Source: Papilionanthe hookeriana x Papilionanthe teres (lineage: Eukaryota > Streptophyta > Magnoliopsida > Asparagales > Orchidaceae). From it: a stretch of DNA of 64,000 nt. A model generated the notes under the pieces. It was not told the DNA's origin. It worked only from the letters and a program-made list of their open reading frames with translations, and did not search any database. Every line of letters begins with the position of its first letter. The first letter of the stretch is position 1. Where the stretch lies: positions 55,664,953 to 55,728,952 of the forward strand of contig CM040434.1 in NCBI GenBank assembly GCA_022702705.1, in the 5' to 3' direction. Positions 47,931 to 59,660 of the stretch are shown here, piece after piece. Both the position numbers and the translations under genes were made by a program.

Positions 47931-49849
47931 GTCCAAATGGGTCAACCCACCTTTTGGGCTTGGTTCACCTCCCCATGGCTGATTTGGGCTGAAAAGGATC
48001 ACTTGGGTCAGCCAAGAGAAAATGGTGTGGTCTCCATCCATGATGAGGTGGCTAAGCATGGTTTAGTGTGTGACATGCTTAAGGTAAAAAAGGGTTTAAG
48101 AAGGATTAGGAAAGGGGGCCCTCCTTTTGCCATTAATGGCTTGATCACATGTCAAACCTTCCATGGCTCCATGTGGCTTGTCCATGGCTTGCATGGCTTG
48201 TCTTTGGCTTGGGAAAAGTTGAGTTAATTTCATGGAAATGGATTTAAGAAAAATTTTGGTATTTAGGGGTGATTTGGCATGAGGCTTGATTTGGAATTAT
48301 TTGATGATGGGATTAGAACTTAGGGAATGGCTTTGATTAAGTGGATGGCAAATGGAAATGTCATGTGGGCTTTAGGGTAGATTTTTGGCTCTTTGAAATG
48401 GTTTTAGATGGGCTTTTAAAATGGTTTAGGGAAGTGGGCTTTTGGATTTTAAAATGGATTTTAGGATAAAATTTTGGTAAAGGATTGGGCAAAATAATTG
48501 TTGGGTTTAGCTCATGGATGTGTCATGAGTGACTTGGAGCAAATTGGGAGTGATTTGGGTTTGAATTGGGTTGAATTTGGGCTTCTTTGGTGAATGGGCC
48601 AATATAGGTCAAAGTGGGCTAACTTGGGCCAATGTTGGGCTAGGGCTGAAATTGATGTAAAATTAATGTTGGTAAATGTTTATGGGAGTGTTTCAAAGAG
48701 GTTTTAACTTTGGTTGGGCTTTGATTTTGGGGTTTGGGCTCATTTGGGTTAGGTTTGGGTTATGGGTCCAAATTGGGCTTTAAGGCCAAAAGTGAAATTG
48801 GATCCAAATTTCAATCAAAATGGACTTGGATTTGGTCAATATTGGTGTTGGGAATGTTGAATTGAAGTTTAGAATTGAATTGGACCAGGATTTGGGTCAA
48901 TTGGGTAGGTTTGGTTTGACATTGGGTTCACTTTGGGTTTAAAATGGGTTAAATTGGGGGTTTTGATAAAAGTGGGGTAAATTAACAAAATTAGCCCATG
49001 GTGTAGTTGAACAAAATGAAATTGGGAATATTTGGGATTTTCTGGAATTTTCTGGGAATTTTCTGAATTTTTGGATTTTTGGGTCAAGAGGGGTATTTTG
49101 GGTATTTGGAGGGTATTGGGAGGTATTTTTGGAATTTTTGGTATTTTTGGGTATGGATGGCCAATTTGAGTGGTGTGGAAATGTTTAGGAATGATTTTGG
49201 AGAATTTTGGGTGATTTGGAAATTTTTGAGAAATTTGGGTAGTTTCAAGGGTTTTGGGTAGGCTAAGCGGGTGTAGGGTCCCGGGGGTCAAAAATTGAAA
49301 ATTTGGAAAATTGAAAATTTGGAAAATTGAAGATTGGGTGAATATAAGTGGAATAAAATCATTTTGGTTGAGCCATGAAGCCATATCAAGCCCACATGAG
49401 CCATGAAGGGACTCATTCGAGGCATCCACTATGTTGTTCCTAACCCTCTTAGCGAGGGCTTAGGGGTTAAGGACCATCCATGTGAATCACCTACATGAGT
49501 CGGGAGGTCAAGTTAGGTATAGGTGTGCGAAAGTGTAGTGTATAGGTGTAGTGTGTGTGTAAGTCGGCCCCTTCACCGGACCGGGCCACCGGGGGTAGTC
49601 CTAAGGCCGAAAGAGTCCTATAGGAACTCATCCTTTAAACTTCCACATTTGATTTCAACCCTCTAGGTGATTAGGGGTCTACGGTCAAGTTTGTGGAGTT
49701 TGCAGGGAGTTAAGAAGTGGTTTGAATTTCTAAAAGTGGGTCCCAATTCTAGTCCTCTAAGATAGTCAAAGGAAAAGCCTAAGGCTAGATCCTAAGTACT
49801 AAAGAGAAGAAGAGAAGACCTCATCAAAAATGAGGTCAACAGTTACGTA

Positions 49850-52792
49850 TGTGAAACAAAGGATCTGCAGGACTTGTGCCTTATGATCCCGAGTTTGAAA
49901 AAAAAAAATACAGAAAGGGCTCGAAAAACTAGAATTGGAAATAGAAAACTTTCATGATAATAACTTGGAAAATCATCATACTTCATTGAGGGATTACATA
50001 AATCCTACGACAGATGAAATTCACTCAAGTATACAAAACCCTGTCGTAGAAGCTGACTCGTTTGAAATTAATCCTGAGATTATCCAACTGGTGCAGAACA
50101 ATCAGTTTGGGGGAACTCCATCGGAGGTTCCCTAGTTACACTTATCCAGTTTTCTAGAACTTTGTGCTACATTTCTATAATGACATGTCAGACGATGCTG
50201 TTAGGCTAAGACTTTTTCCTTTCTCACTAAGGGATAAGGCTAAAATGTGGTTATACTCTTTAGCACCTGACTCTATTAAAAATTGGGAGGAGTTAACTCA
50301 GAAATTCCTAGCTAAGTATTTTTCACCTTCAAGGACTACTCAATTTAGAAACGATATTATCTCATTTTGTCAGTATGAAGAGGAATCAATATATGAAGCA
50401 TGGGAAAGATTTAAGGAACTCCTAAGAAAGTGTCCACATCATACTCTGCCCGATTGGTTAATCATTCAAACTTTTTATAATGGATTAGTAGGATCCCTTA
50501 GGTCTATAATTGATGCTGCCGCAAGTGGATCATTAATATCAAAATCATTTGATGAGGCGTATACATTAATTGAAGAAGTAGCTACAAATGAATTTCAATG
50601 GCCCTCTAGAAGGGTAAATCATCAAAATGTAGCTAGTGTTCATGATACTGATGCGATTGCAATTCTTGCATCTCAGGTTGCTGCAATATCAAGGAAGTTG
50701 GACCAATTTGGAATGAGCCAACCTCAATTTACTCCTGTAAGTGAGGAAAGTTCATTAGGGCGTATGATTGATTCCAACTTATTATATGAGACTTTAAATA
50801 CCATAAACAACTCGCATTCTAACTTTTACAACCCAGGTTGGAAGAACCATCCTAATTATAAATGGAATCATACTACTGGGAATGAAAGTTGGAATAATCA
50901 TGGGAACACAAGCTATAAACCTTCATATCCACTGGACTATAACAACAATCAACAATTTGAGGACAAGAAATCTATAGAAGAAGTGGTATTGCAAATAGGG
51001 AACCAATTGCAAAGTTAAAATGCTGTGATAAGAAGCATAGAGAATCAACTGGGACAAATTGCTAATTCACTTAGCAATAGACCCCAAGGAATACTTCCTA
51101 GAAACATTGAGATCAACCCTAAAGAGAACACTAATGAACAAGTAGAAGCTGTCCAATTAAAAAGTGGAAGAGAGATAGAGGACGTGGTTAGAAAAGAGAA
51201 AGATGTTGTAAGAGAAACAAAGGAAACTAAAAGACCTGATGAACATGTTTCTAAGGATCTATAAAAATTAATATCTCCAACTAAAATCAGTTTGGAAAAA
51301 CCACCACCTCCATTTCCTCAAAGACTTAGACAACATGAGTTGAAATTTTTTTTTTCAAAGTTCATGAAAGTACTTAAGAAGTTAACGATAAATATTCCTT
51401 TCACTGAAGCTTTGGAACAGATGCCAAGTTATGCAAATTTTATGAAGGAGATATTAAACAAGAAAAGGAAATTTGGGGATTACGAGACAGTTGCACTAAG
51501 TGAGGAGTGCAGCGCTTTACTTCAAAAAAATTTTCCTCAGAAACTTAAAAATCCTTGTAGCTTTATAATTCCTTGTGCAATTGGAAAAAGATTATGTGGA
51601 AAAGCTTTATGTGATTTAGGAGTGAGCATTAATGTGATGCCTCTATCTACATTTAGAAGGTTTGGTTTAGTCGATACTGTTAGCTAATCAATCTATCATT
51701 TATCCAAAAGGAGTTATAGAAGACGTGCTTGTTAAAGTGGATAAATTTATCTTTCCTTTGGACTTTATTGTATTAGATATGAAGGAAGATAAAGAAATTC
51801 TAATTATTTTAGGGAGACCATTCATTGTTACTGGATAAGCTATGATAGATGTGCAAAAAGGAGAGTTGACGATGAATATTAATGACCATGAAGTCACTTT
51901 TGATGTATTAAAGACTATGAAATATCCAGCTGAGAGAAAAGACGATGATTGTTTTTGGATAAATGAAATTGATTATCTAAGTAAAGATCATTTCCAAGAA
52001 AGTTTTGAGAGTAGGTTAACACATGAGATTGAAATATACTTTCATGATGATTCAAAAACGTTATTTAAAGAAAACTGTATGTATGTTTAGCAGAGGTGTG
52101 AAATGATGGACGCTACCAAAAATAGTAATCTTTAAATTCCATCTGTTGAAAAATCTCATAAACTTAAGATGGATGTACCCCATACAATTTTAAAACCTGT
52201 CTATTTAAGAAATTAATCTACACAACCAGTCTTTATACCTTTAGATTCGACTCAATCACAAGAAAAACCTGAATTGAATGATGAACAAGATAAAATTATT
52301 GAACTAAGACTTGGAAGAGAATTTGAGGATATATTTCAAAAAAACTTTGAGTTGAGAACAGAGGATAAGGATATTGGAAGACCATTGGACAAAATTCATA
52401 AGGAATTAAAAAAACCTATTTCCTCAACTAAGATAGATCTTCCATCATTTAATAATTATAAAGGGGAAGAATTGGAAGATAGCTTGAAATAGAACAGTAA
52501 CATAAAAGATATTGATCCTAAATCTGAATTATCTAGAGAGAATTCGATCCAAAATTTGAGAGATATTGAAGTATCTTATACAGATCCATTTGTTATAAAT
52601 TTCAAGGATTATATTAATATGCGGATTGAGAAAATCAATAGAAGAATATTGGATCTAGAAAGAAATATGATGAACAATGATATAAATCCAACTGAAAATG
52701 AAGAACTGAATGAAAAATTAAAATATGAGGATTTTGTAGGAATCCCTGGATCTGAAAAAGATTGGGCGATTGATCGAGGATTACTTAAATAG
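49850..52792 (+). pseudogene. Gag-protease-module polyprotein relic of inner element
   Basis: It follows the level-3 insertion. An N-terminal part (49935-50135) has QLVQNNQFGGTP. The Gag core at 50164-51018 has RLRLFPFSLRDKAKMWLYSL, WEELTQKFLAKYF, YEAWERFKELLRKCPHH and QTFYNGL, the classic Athila/Tat Gag pattern. A linker has NQLGQIANSLSNRPQG. A protease-like segment has ALCDLGVSINVMPLS (about 51604-51648) and IILGRPF. Then come AMIDVQKGEL, an acidic Lys/Glu-rich region, and GIPGSEKDWAIDRGLL (52742-52789). Stops at 50133, 51016, 51262 and 52790 and shifts interrupt it. No reverse transcriptase or integrase follows. Confidence 0.88.
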
Positions 52793-54889
52793 AATTTTGA
52801 TCCAGGAGGAATCAATTGTCAGGCTAATGACGTTAAACCAAGCGCTTTATGGGAGGCAACCCATATTTATCAGTGTGCTTTGATTTAGTGTGCTTGAGAG
52901 TCATGATTGTTAGTGTTGTATTGTATTTGCTTTATAGTTGATTGATCAGTTTGATCGTTGATTGGTATTATTTGGATTGTTAGTAGTTTGATTTGATCTT
53001 TGTGTGTCATCATAGAGGTGATTCCTTAACTTCTTATTTTGGTTAGACTTGTATATTCTCTTGTAGTAGTTGGATTGATGAGTCCACAATGACTCGGGTC
53101 TTGCTCGGACTTGAGTTTTACAAGAGATATCATGAATTTGAACAATGACAACTTCATCTTAATTTTTTTACATCCTTTCTCTAGCTTTATTTTCATTTGG
53201 TAGGAGTCGTGAACCTATTTGATGAATAACATTAGGATGATTTTACACTACAATATGTAACTGTTAAAGGTGCTTAAATAAAAGGATTAAATGATGCCTG
53301 AGATTGGTGTTCGGAAACTAATTTATCAGGGATAATCTTATCTTTGGGATTATAATCTATAAAATTATTTTAAAAAATACCTAATTTACTAGGGTAGTGA
53401 TTCCGTTAGAAATTGGAGGTAAGGTAGTGTGGTTGGATGAGTTAAAGGATGAATTGACCTCATTTATCTTATGTGTGTTTATGTTTGTGTTACAATTTTA
53501 TATAATAATTGAAGAACATTTTTATATTCTCTTGCTATTAACTGCTATGCTAGTTAAACTTTTATTTAGTGAATTTAATTCTGGCATGATTAGTTTAGAT
53601 TTACTTTCTGCTGCATATTGTTCTGTCCTAATGAATACTTGTAAAGAGTTTTGATAGACATGTGTGGTAGAGAGAATTTCTGAACTGTTTTCTTCCTGCT
53701 TATATTTTTTGTACTAAATGTTATACATGTTAAAAATCAAGTTTGGGGGTAGGAAGAAAAATAAAATTTTAATGTAAAAATACTTCCTTTTAGTGTAATT
53801 TTATTATAAGCATGTTTTAAGTTAGATTTACTTTCTCCTACAGTCATTCTATCCTAATTATGCATGTATATGAATTTGATAGGATGTTGTAGTAGTAAGA
53901 AGATTCAACCTTTACTTTTTCTTCCTGCAACATTTTATGGAATTAATTGCAAAATATTTTTGAAATTTAGTTTGGGGGGAATAAAATATTAACTCTTATT
54001 TGTTCTAAATTGTTATATTTTCAAAAATGATTAGCATAACTTCTGGCAGTTGAACTTCGATTGAGATAACTAAAACTTTTTATTTTAGTTGAATATTATG
54101 GAAGGATTGGATGAAAGTTTTTATTAATAAAAGTTAATTTTATAAGGATAAGATATTTGGTATGAAAGAATTTGATTATAGTTAACTATTTTAAGTAAGG
54201 AAAACTGTATTTTTGAAATATTAAGATACTTGAAGTACTATATGTTAAGAAGAGATTGTGACTTTATGATGAATAATAAAGCTCATACCTAATTATAAAG
54301 TAAGGAGGTGTTTCAAGTTTGAACTTTAGAAAGAGGAGAGTGAAGTTCAAAATCATTATAGGCTATCCATATATATTAATCCTCATTAAAAAAAGAAGAG
54401 AAAAAGAAAAAAAAAGAGAAGGATTGAAAAAAAATCCCAAAAAAAAAGAGAAAAAAAGAAAATGAAAGAAAATATTTATGAGGAGAAGCTTGAGGAGATG
54501 CCTAATAAAAAATTGGCTTCACTTGAGTCACCCTAAAAGGAGAACTTAAATTCATTTCTGAATTTATATTTAAATTATTGGGCTACATTCTGATGAAGTT
54601 TGCATAAGCTCCTTTTTCACATAATCTTTCAAGACACTCTCAATGTGACAAATTATGGTTTATCTTGAAATAAATAGAAGACTAGAACCCTTAGACTTGA
54701 TTGCTGAACATTCTTATACCTGTAGTGTTAAGCTGAGTTACTGAATTTCTTTCTAAAAGTCTAACCAATATATTCTTTTGAATGAAAAATTTTAGTTTCT
54801 TACAGGTGAAAAGTACATTGCTTTGAGTTATATTTTTATGTAGTAAAAGTGTTACTTGAGGACAAGTAACAGTTAAGTTTGGGGGATTC
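52793..54889 (+). other. 3' non-coding region of inner element
   Basis: It contains a hairpin atgggaggcaacccat (52849-52864), three copies of a polypurine-tract-like aagtttggggg (53739-53750, 53969-53980, 54875-54886) and an A/G-only tract (about 54388-54478). The third PPT copy abuts the 3' LTR. The same layout recurs in the outer element at 59660-61738. Small frames here are not convincing genes. Confidence 0.7.
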
Positions 54890-56770
54890 TGATGCACAAA
54901 AAATATATACGCTATATGATTTTACTCATTTTTGGTGATATTACACTTTAAAAAGAAGGAATTTTGTATGTTTTTTAGTTTTAGGTACAAGAAATGTGAT
55001 TGGAGCAAAAAGAAGCAAAAACGGTGCAATTTGGAGCAAAAACGAGCAAGAAAGCAAATTTTGGCTTGACACCTTTCGATAAGTCTTTCTATGTTTAATC
55101 TCTTTTACACTTCTTGCATATTTTTGAATGAGATTACACTTTAAAGAAAGGTTATTTTTATGCTTATTTTGTAGGGCTATATGTTAGGAACACAACACAA
55201 CTGAAACAGGGCAAATTGAAGCTCAAACGGAGCCAAACAGAGCAAAATGATGGAGGGCGTCGGCGGCGCCAGGAACCTGAGAACACTAAAATAGGGCACC
55301 GACAACACCCTATTCAGTGCCGGCGGTGCCCGAGACGGTTTGGACGCGATATTAGGCAGTTTTTGGCCAAATACATCGAATCTGGACGCTTTTTGGAGGG
55401 TTTCTTCATGCAGCTCTTGGGAAATTTGTTCCTACTCTATTTTAAACCAAATTTGAAGCAAAAAATGAAGAAGAGATGTTAGGAAAAACTTGGAGAATGT
55501 TGAGAGATCTTAGAATAGAAGTAGAAATGAAGATTTCTACCCTTTTGGGAGAGATTGGAGAGGGGATTTTGAGAGAATTTGTAAGGAGATGTTCTAGCAT
55601 TGCATGGATCTGCGGGAGACTTTGTGGGAGAGATTTTCATCTTACTTTTATGGGGAAAAAGCTAAGTATTGTGTTCTTCATTATCTTATGATTTTGTAAA
55701 CACTTATTTTGTGGATTTTCTTTGAATTGAAGTTTTCTGTTGTGTTTTCTTCGTGCTTTGCGATGTCTTTCTCTTACTCTTTCTTCTTATTTGAAAAAAA
55801 TGGCATGAGAGCATGAGAAGATTATGCCATTGTTTTCATTCTACTTTTCTTTTGCAATGAGTATGACTCATGTTTATAATATTGGGATGCTTGCTAAAAT
55901 AAGTTTTAATTATAAATGTGATGGTTTTTACTTGCACTTCATTTACATTACAATAAGGGCCCGTTGTATTGTTAAAATTTGTTGTAATTGCATTGTCATG
56001 AAAGGGCAGTGTAATTTTCAATAAAGTGTAACCACATTCAATGTCCATGAATGAATTGCATAGTTCATGGGGATTGAGTGCAAATAAATAGGGAAATATG
56101 GTTTTGATGGGCATAGAATTGGAGGTTTCAGGGTGACAAGCTGAAATCCCCAATTTGGTCCTAAGATTAGTAACTAAACTCGAAGGTTAGCCTTCAGGTG
56201 AAGGGTGAGTGGGAGCTCCGTAGTGACAGCCAGTATCCTCCCAGCCTAGCCTTAAATTTAGTGGCTGAACTTAGGATATGTCAATGTTTTTTACATGCTT
56301 GAAAGATGGGGTACTCTTTTGAGGGTAAAGAATAGGATTGCTCCTATTTGGCACATATAATATTTAATGCATCACATCCTAAACTTTATCCAATTCATTA
56401 CATAATAATAGTAGATTTCATTATCTCAAAATTCACCAAACCAATTTATCAAAAAGGGTTATCTTTAGAAGTAATATTTGCATTTAGGAGTAGTTATTAT
56501 CCTTACATATAATCATCTGCATTTAGGTGTAGTTGTTAGAAAAAACACTTATATCACCCTTCCAAACTAAGGTTATTTTTTAGTAAACTAGAATTTGACT
56601 AAGAACCTCTTTCCTCGCTTCTCTGTGGGATCGATAAACTGGACTCCATTAGAGCCCTGTTTTACTTGATATGATACGTATACTTGCGTTTGAAATTGTG
56701 ACTTTACAAAAATCATTATAAATATATAAATCTGAGGTCATAAATTCTTACATATAAAAAAGTCTCATCA
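54890..56770 (+). repeat. 3' LTR of inner element
   Basis: It pairs with 40508-42435 and ends catca followed by the target duplication gtaat. It has lost part of the GC-rich palindromic stretch relative to its partner (compare 55250-55340 with 40895-41000). Confidence 0.93.
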
Positions 56771-56775
56771 GTAAT

Positions 56776-57034
56776 CATCTGCATTTAAGAGTAGTTTTTA
56801 GATAAAACACCACTTGTATCGACCATCCAATCTAAAGTCTGATAATAGTAGACTAAAATTTGACTAAGAACCTCTTACCTCGCTTCCTTGTGGGATCGAT
56901 AAACGGGACTCCACTAGAGGCTTATATTACTTGAGCGACACGTATACTTGCGTTTGAAATTGTGATTTTATAAAATCGTTATAAATATATAAATCTGGGT
57001 TCATAAATTCTTGCATATAAAAAAAGTCACATCA
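56776..57034 (+). repeat. 5' LTR of outer element, second part
   Basis: It completes the LTR that began at 38882. It starts catctgcatttaag directly after the inner element and its duplicated gtaat, and ends catca before the primer site at 57035. It matches 63361-63618. Confidence 0.9.
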
Positions 57035-57065
57035 AGTTTAAGGCACCGTTGCCGGGAAAGCTTCG
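57035..57065 (+). other. Primer-binding site of outer element
   Basis: aggcaccgttgccggg resembles the tRNA-Asp primer site at 42436 with a few substitutions, and follows the LTR end in the same spacing. Confidence 0.75.
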
Positions 57066-57287
57066 GTAAGAATTTTAAGAGAATTTTAGTTGAAGTAATT
57101 TGGCATAGAATTGGAAAATTTTAGTATCGTAAATTTTTTTTGTGTGAAAATTGTATTTTGTATGAAAAAGTGTTAAGAAAAAATTGTTTGTGTGAAAAAC
57201 AAGATGTTTGTGAAATTGTTTTGTTTTGTTGAATATATTTTTCGTTTTATTTGTTTTATTATTAATGTATTTTTTGTTGTGTTGTGT

Positions 57288-59660
57288 ATGCAAAATAAAG
57301 GATCTGTAGGACTTGTTCCTTATGGTTCCGAGTTAGAAAAATGAAAGAAAATAAAAAACAGAAAGGACTTGAAAAACTAGAAATGAAAATGGAAAACATT
57401 CAAAATAATAACTTGGAAAATCATCATAAATCATTGAGGGATTATGTAAATCCTACGACAGATGAAATTCACTCAAGTATACAAAACCTTGTCGTAGAAG
57501 TTGACTCGTTTGAACTAACTCCAGTGATTATCCAACTAGTGCAGAACAACTAGTTTGGGGGAACTCCTTTGGAAGATCCCTATTTACACTTATCCAGTTT
57601 TCTAAAACTTTGTGCTACATTTTGTTATAATGACTGTCAGACAATGTTATTAGGTTAAGGATTTTTTCTTTCTCACTAAGGGATAAGGCTAAAATGTGGT
57701 TATACTCATTAGCACCTGGTTCTATTAAAAATTGGGAGGAGTTAACTCAGAAATTCCTAGCTAAGTATTTTCCACCTTCAAGGATTACTTAACTTAGAAA
57801 TAATATTATCTCATTTTATCAGTATGAAGGGGAATCAATATACGAAGCCTGAGAAAGATTTAAGGAACTCCTAATAACGTGTCCACATCATGCTCTGCCA
57901 GATTGGTTAATCATTCAAAATTTTTACAATAGGTTAGTAGGATCCCTTAGGATCATTATTGACGCTGCTGCTGGTGGTTCATTAATGTCAAAATCATTTG
58001 ATGAAATGTATGCATTAATTGAAAAAATGACTACAAATGATATTCAATGGCCCTCTGCAAGGTTAAATCATAAAAATGTAGCTAGTGTTCATGATACAGA
58101 TGTGATTGCAATTCTTGCATCTCAGCTTGCTGCAATATCAAGGAAGTTGGACCAATTTGGAATGAACCAACCTCAATTTACTATTGTAAGTGAGGAAAGT
58201 TCATTATAACATATGATTGTTTCCAACTTATTTTATGAGACTTTAAAATACCATAAACAACCTATATTCTAACTTTTACAACCCATGTTGGAAGAACCCT
58301 CCTAATTTTAACTAGAATCATACTACTGAGGGTGGAAACTAATAGTGGGAAAACAATCATGCAAATTCTAATGGAAGATGGAATAGTTAGGGTAACACAA
58401 GCTATAGACCTTCATATCCACTAGACTTTAACAATGATCAACAATTTGAGGATGAGAATATGTCTATATAAGAAGTGGTATTGCAAATGGGAAACCAGTT
58501 GCAAAGTCAAAATGCTGCGATTAGAAACATAGAGAATCAACTGGGACAAATTGCTAATTCACTTAGCAATAGACCTCAAAGAACACTTCCTAGCAACACT
58601 GAGATCAAACCTAAAGAGAATGATAATGAACAAATATTCCTTGTTACGGGACAAGCTATGATAGATGTGCGAAAAGGAGAGTTGATTATGAATATTAATG
58701 ATCAGGAAGTTACTTATGATGTGTTAAAGACTATGAAATATCCACCTGAGAGAAAAGATGATGATTGTTTTTTGATGGATGAAATTGATTATCTAAGTAA
58801 AGAACATTTCCAAAAAAGTTTTGAAAGTAAGTTAACATATAAGATCGAAATGGACATTCATGATGAGTTGAAAGCGTTATCTAAAGAAGACTGTATGTAT
58901 GTTCAGGAGAAGTGTAAAATGATAGATGCTACCAAAAATAGTGAAATTTTAATTCCATCTGTTAAAAAATCTCATGAACTTAAGATGGATGTGCCCCCAT
59001 ACAATTTTAAAGCCTACCTATTTAGGGAATTCATCTACACCACCTGTCTTTATATCTTTAGATTCGACTCAATCACAAGAAAAACCCTAATTGAATGATG
59101 AACAAAATAAAGTTATTAAACTAAGAAGAGAATTTAAGGATATATTTCAAAAGAATTTTGAGTTGAGAAAAGAGGATAAGGATATTGAAACACCATTGAA
59201 AGAAATTCCTAAGGAATAAGAAAAACATATTTCCTCAACTAAGATAGATATAGAAAGACCACCTCCATCATTTAAAAATTACCAAGGGGAAGAATTCGAA
59301 GATAACTTGAAACATAAGAGTAACATAGAAGATTTTGATCCTGAATCTGAATTATGTAGATGGATCTGATTCAAAATTTGGGTGATCTTGAATTATCTTA
59401 TAAAGATCCATTTTTTATAAATTTCAAGGATGATATTAATATGAAAATTCAGAAAATCAATATAAGAATATTGGATCTAGAAAGAAATATCAGGAACAAT
59501 CATATAAATCAATCTGAAAAGAAAGAGCAAAATGAAAATTTTAAATTTGAGGATTTTGTAGGAATCTATGGATCTGAAAATGATTAGGTGATTGATCGAG
59601 GATTACTTAAATGGAATTTTGATCAAGGTGGAATCATTTGTAGGGCCCGCGATGTTAAAA
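57288..59660 (+). pseudogene. Gag-module polyprotein relic of outer element
   Basis: The likely original start is ATG 57288 (MQNKGSVGLVPYG). Gag pieces match the inner copy: QLVQNN at about 57533-57550, the DKAKMWLYSLAPGSIKNWEE region near 57680-57750, SKSFDEMYALIEKM at 57988, and NQLGQIANSLSNRPQ at 58535. About 0.68 kb present in the inner copy (about 51140-51815), including the protease-like DLG box, is deleted at about 58630. The C-terminal module follows (58640-59098, 59360-59660). Stops at 57551 and 59585 fall where the inner copy has CAG and TGG. No polymerase is present. Confidence 0.85.

Larger units (their letters stand above)
42697..49841. mobile_element. 7.1-kb non-coding TG...CA insertion (level 3), solo-LTR or LARD-like
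   Basis: The sequence begins tgtcggcg and ends gtcaaca, flanked by a perfect 5-bp duplication gttac (42692-42696, 49842-49846). The sister element reads uninterrupted across the equivalent position at about 57283. TG...CA ends with a 5-bp duplication are the hallmark of LTR-retrotransposon integration, but I find no internal LTR pair, primer site, gag or pol. It is therefore either an exceptionally long solo LTR or a large non-coding derivative. It is a mosaic: AT-rich with (TTTAA)n to 46800, CpG-rich 46820-47900, G/T-rich 47900-49340, then a mixed tail. A perfect seven-base-pair hairpin (gacctca/tgaggtc) ends four bases before the right edge. Confidence 0.8.
40508..56770 (+). mobile_element. 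Inner Athila-like gag-only LTR retrotransposon (level 2)
   Basis: LTRs are 40508-42435 and 54890-56770, both starting tgatgcac and ending catca. A perfect 5-bp target duplication gtaat flanks the element (40503-40507, 56771-56775), and the outer 5' LTR reads on across it. A primer site tagcgccgttgccgggga follows the 5' LTR, one mismatch from the 3' end complement of tRNA-Asp. The tract aagtttggggga (54875-54886) precedes the 3' LTR. The total is 16.3 kb, of which 7.15 kb is a further insertion, leaving about 9.1 kb. Gag, a protease-like segment and a C-terminal module are present, but no polymerase. Confidence 0.92.

Noticed and set aside
48869..49429. 186-codon minus-strand frame rich in Pro, Ile, Lys and Asn
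   Set aside because: It mirrors the G/T-rich repetitive plus strand and is low-complexity, with no protein family features.
42697..49841. Helitron explanation for the 7.1-kb insertion
   Set aside because: There is a terminal hairpin, but there is a 5-bp target duplication, the ends are TG...CA, and there is no 5' TC, 3' CTRR or A/T insertion site.
53397..53654. Hydrophobic 85-codon frame after gag (with 60295-60489 in the sister) as an env-like gene
   Set aside because: The frames are short, T-rich, start differently in the two copies and have no signal peptide or transmembrane layout that I can defend.
53739..54886. Spaced identical words upstream of the LTRs as a CRISPR-like array
   Set aside because: There are three purine tracts hundreds of bases apart in a plant retrotransposon, and nothing else resembles CRISPR.
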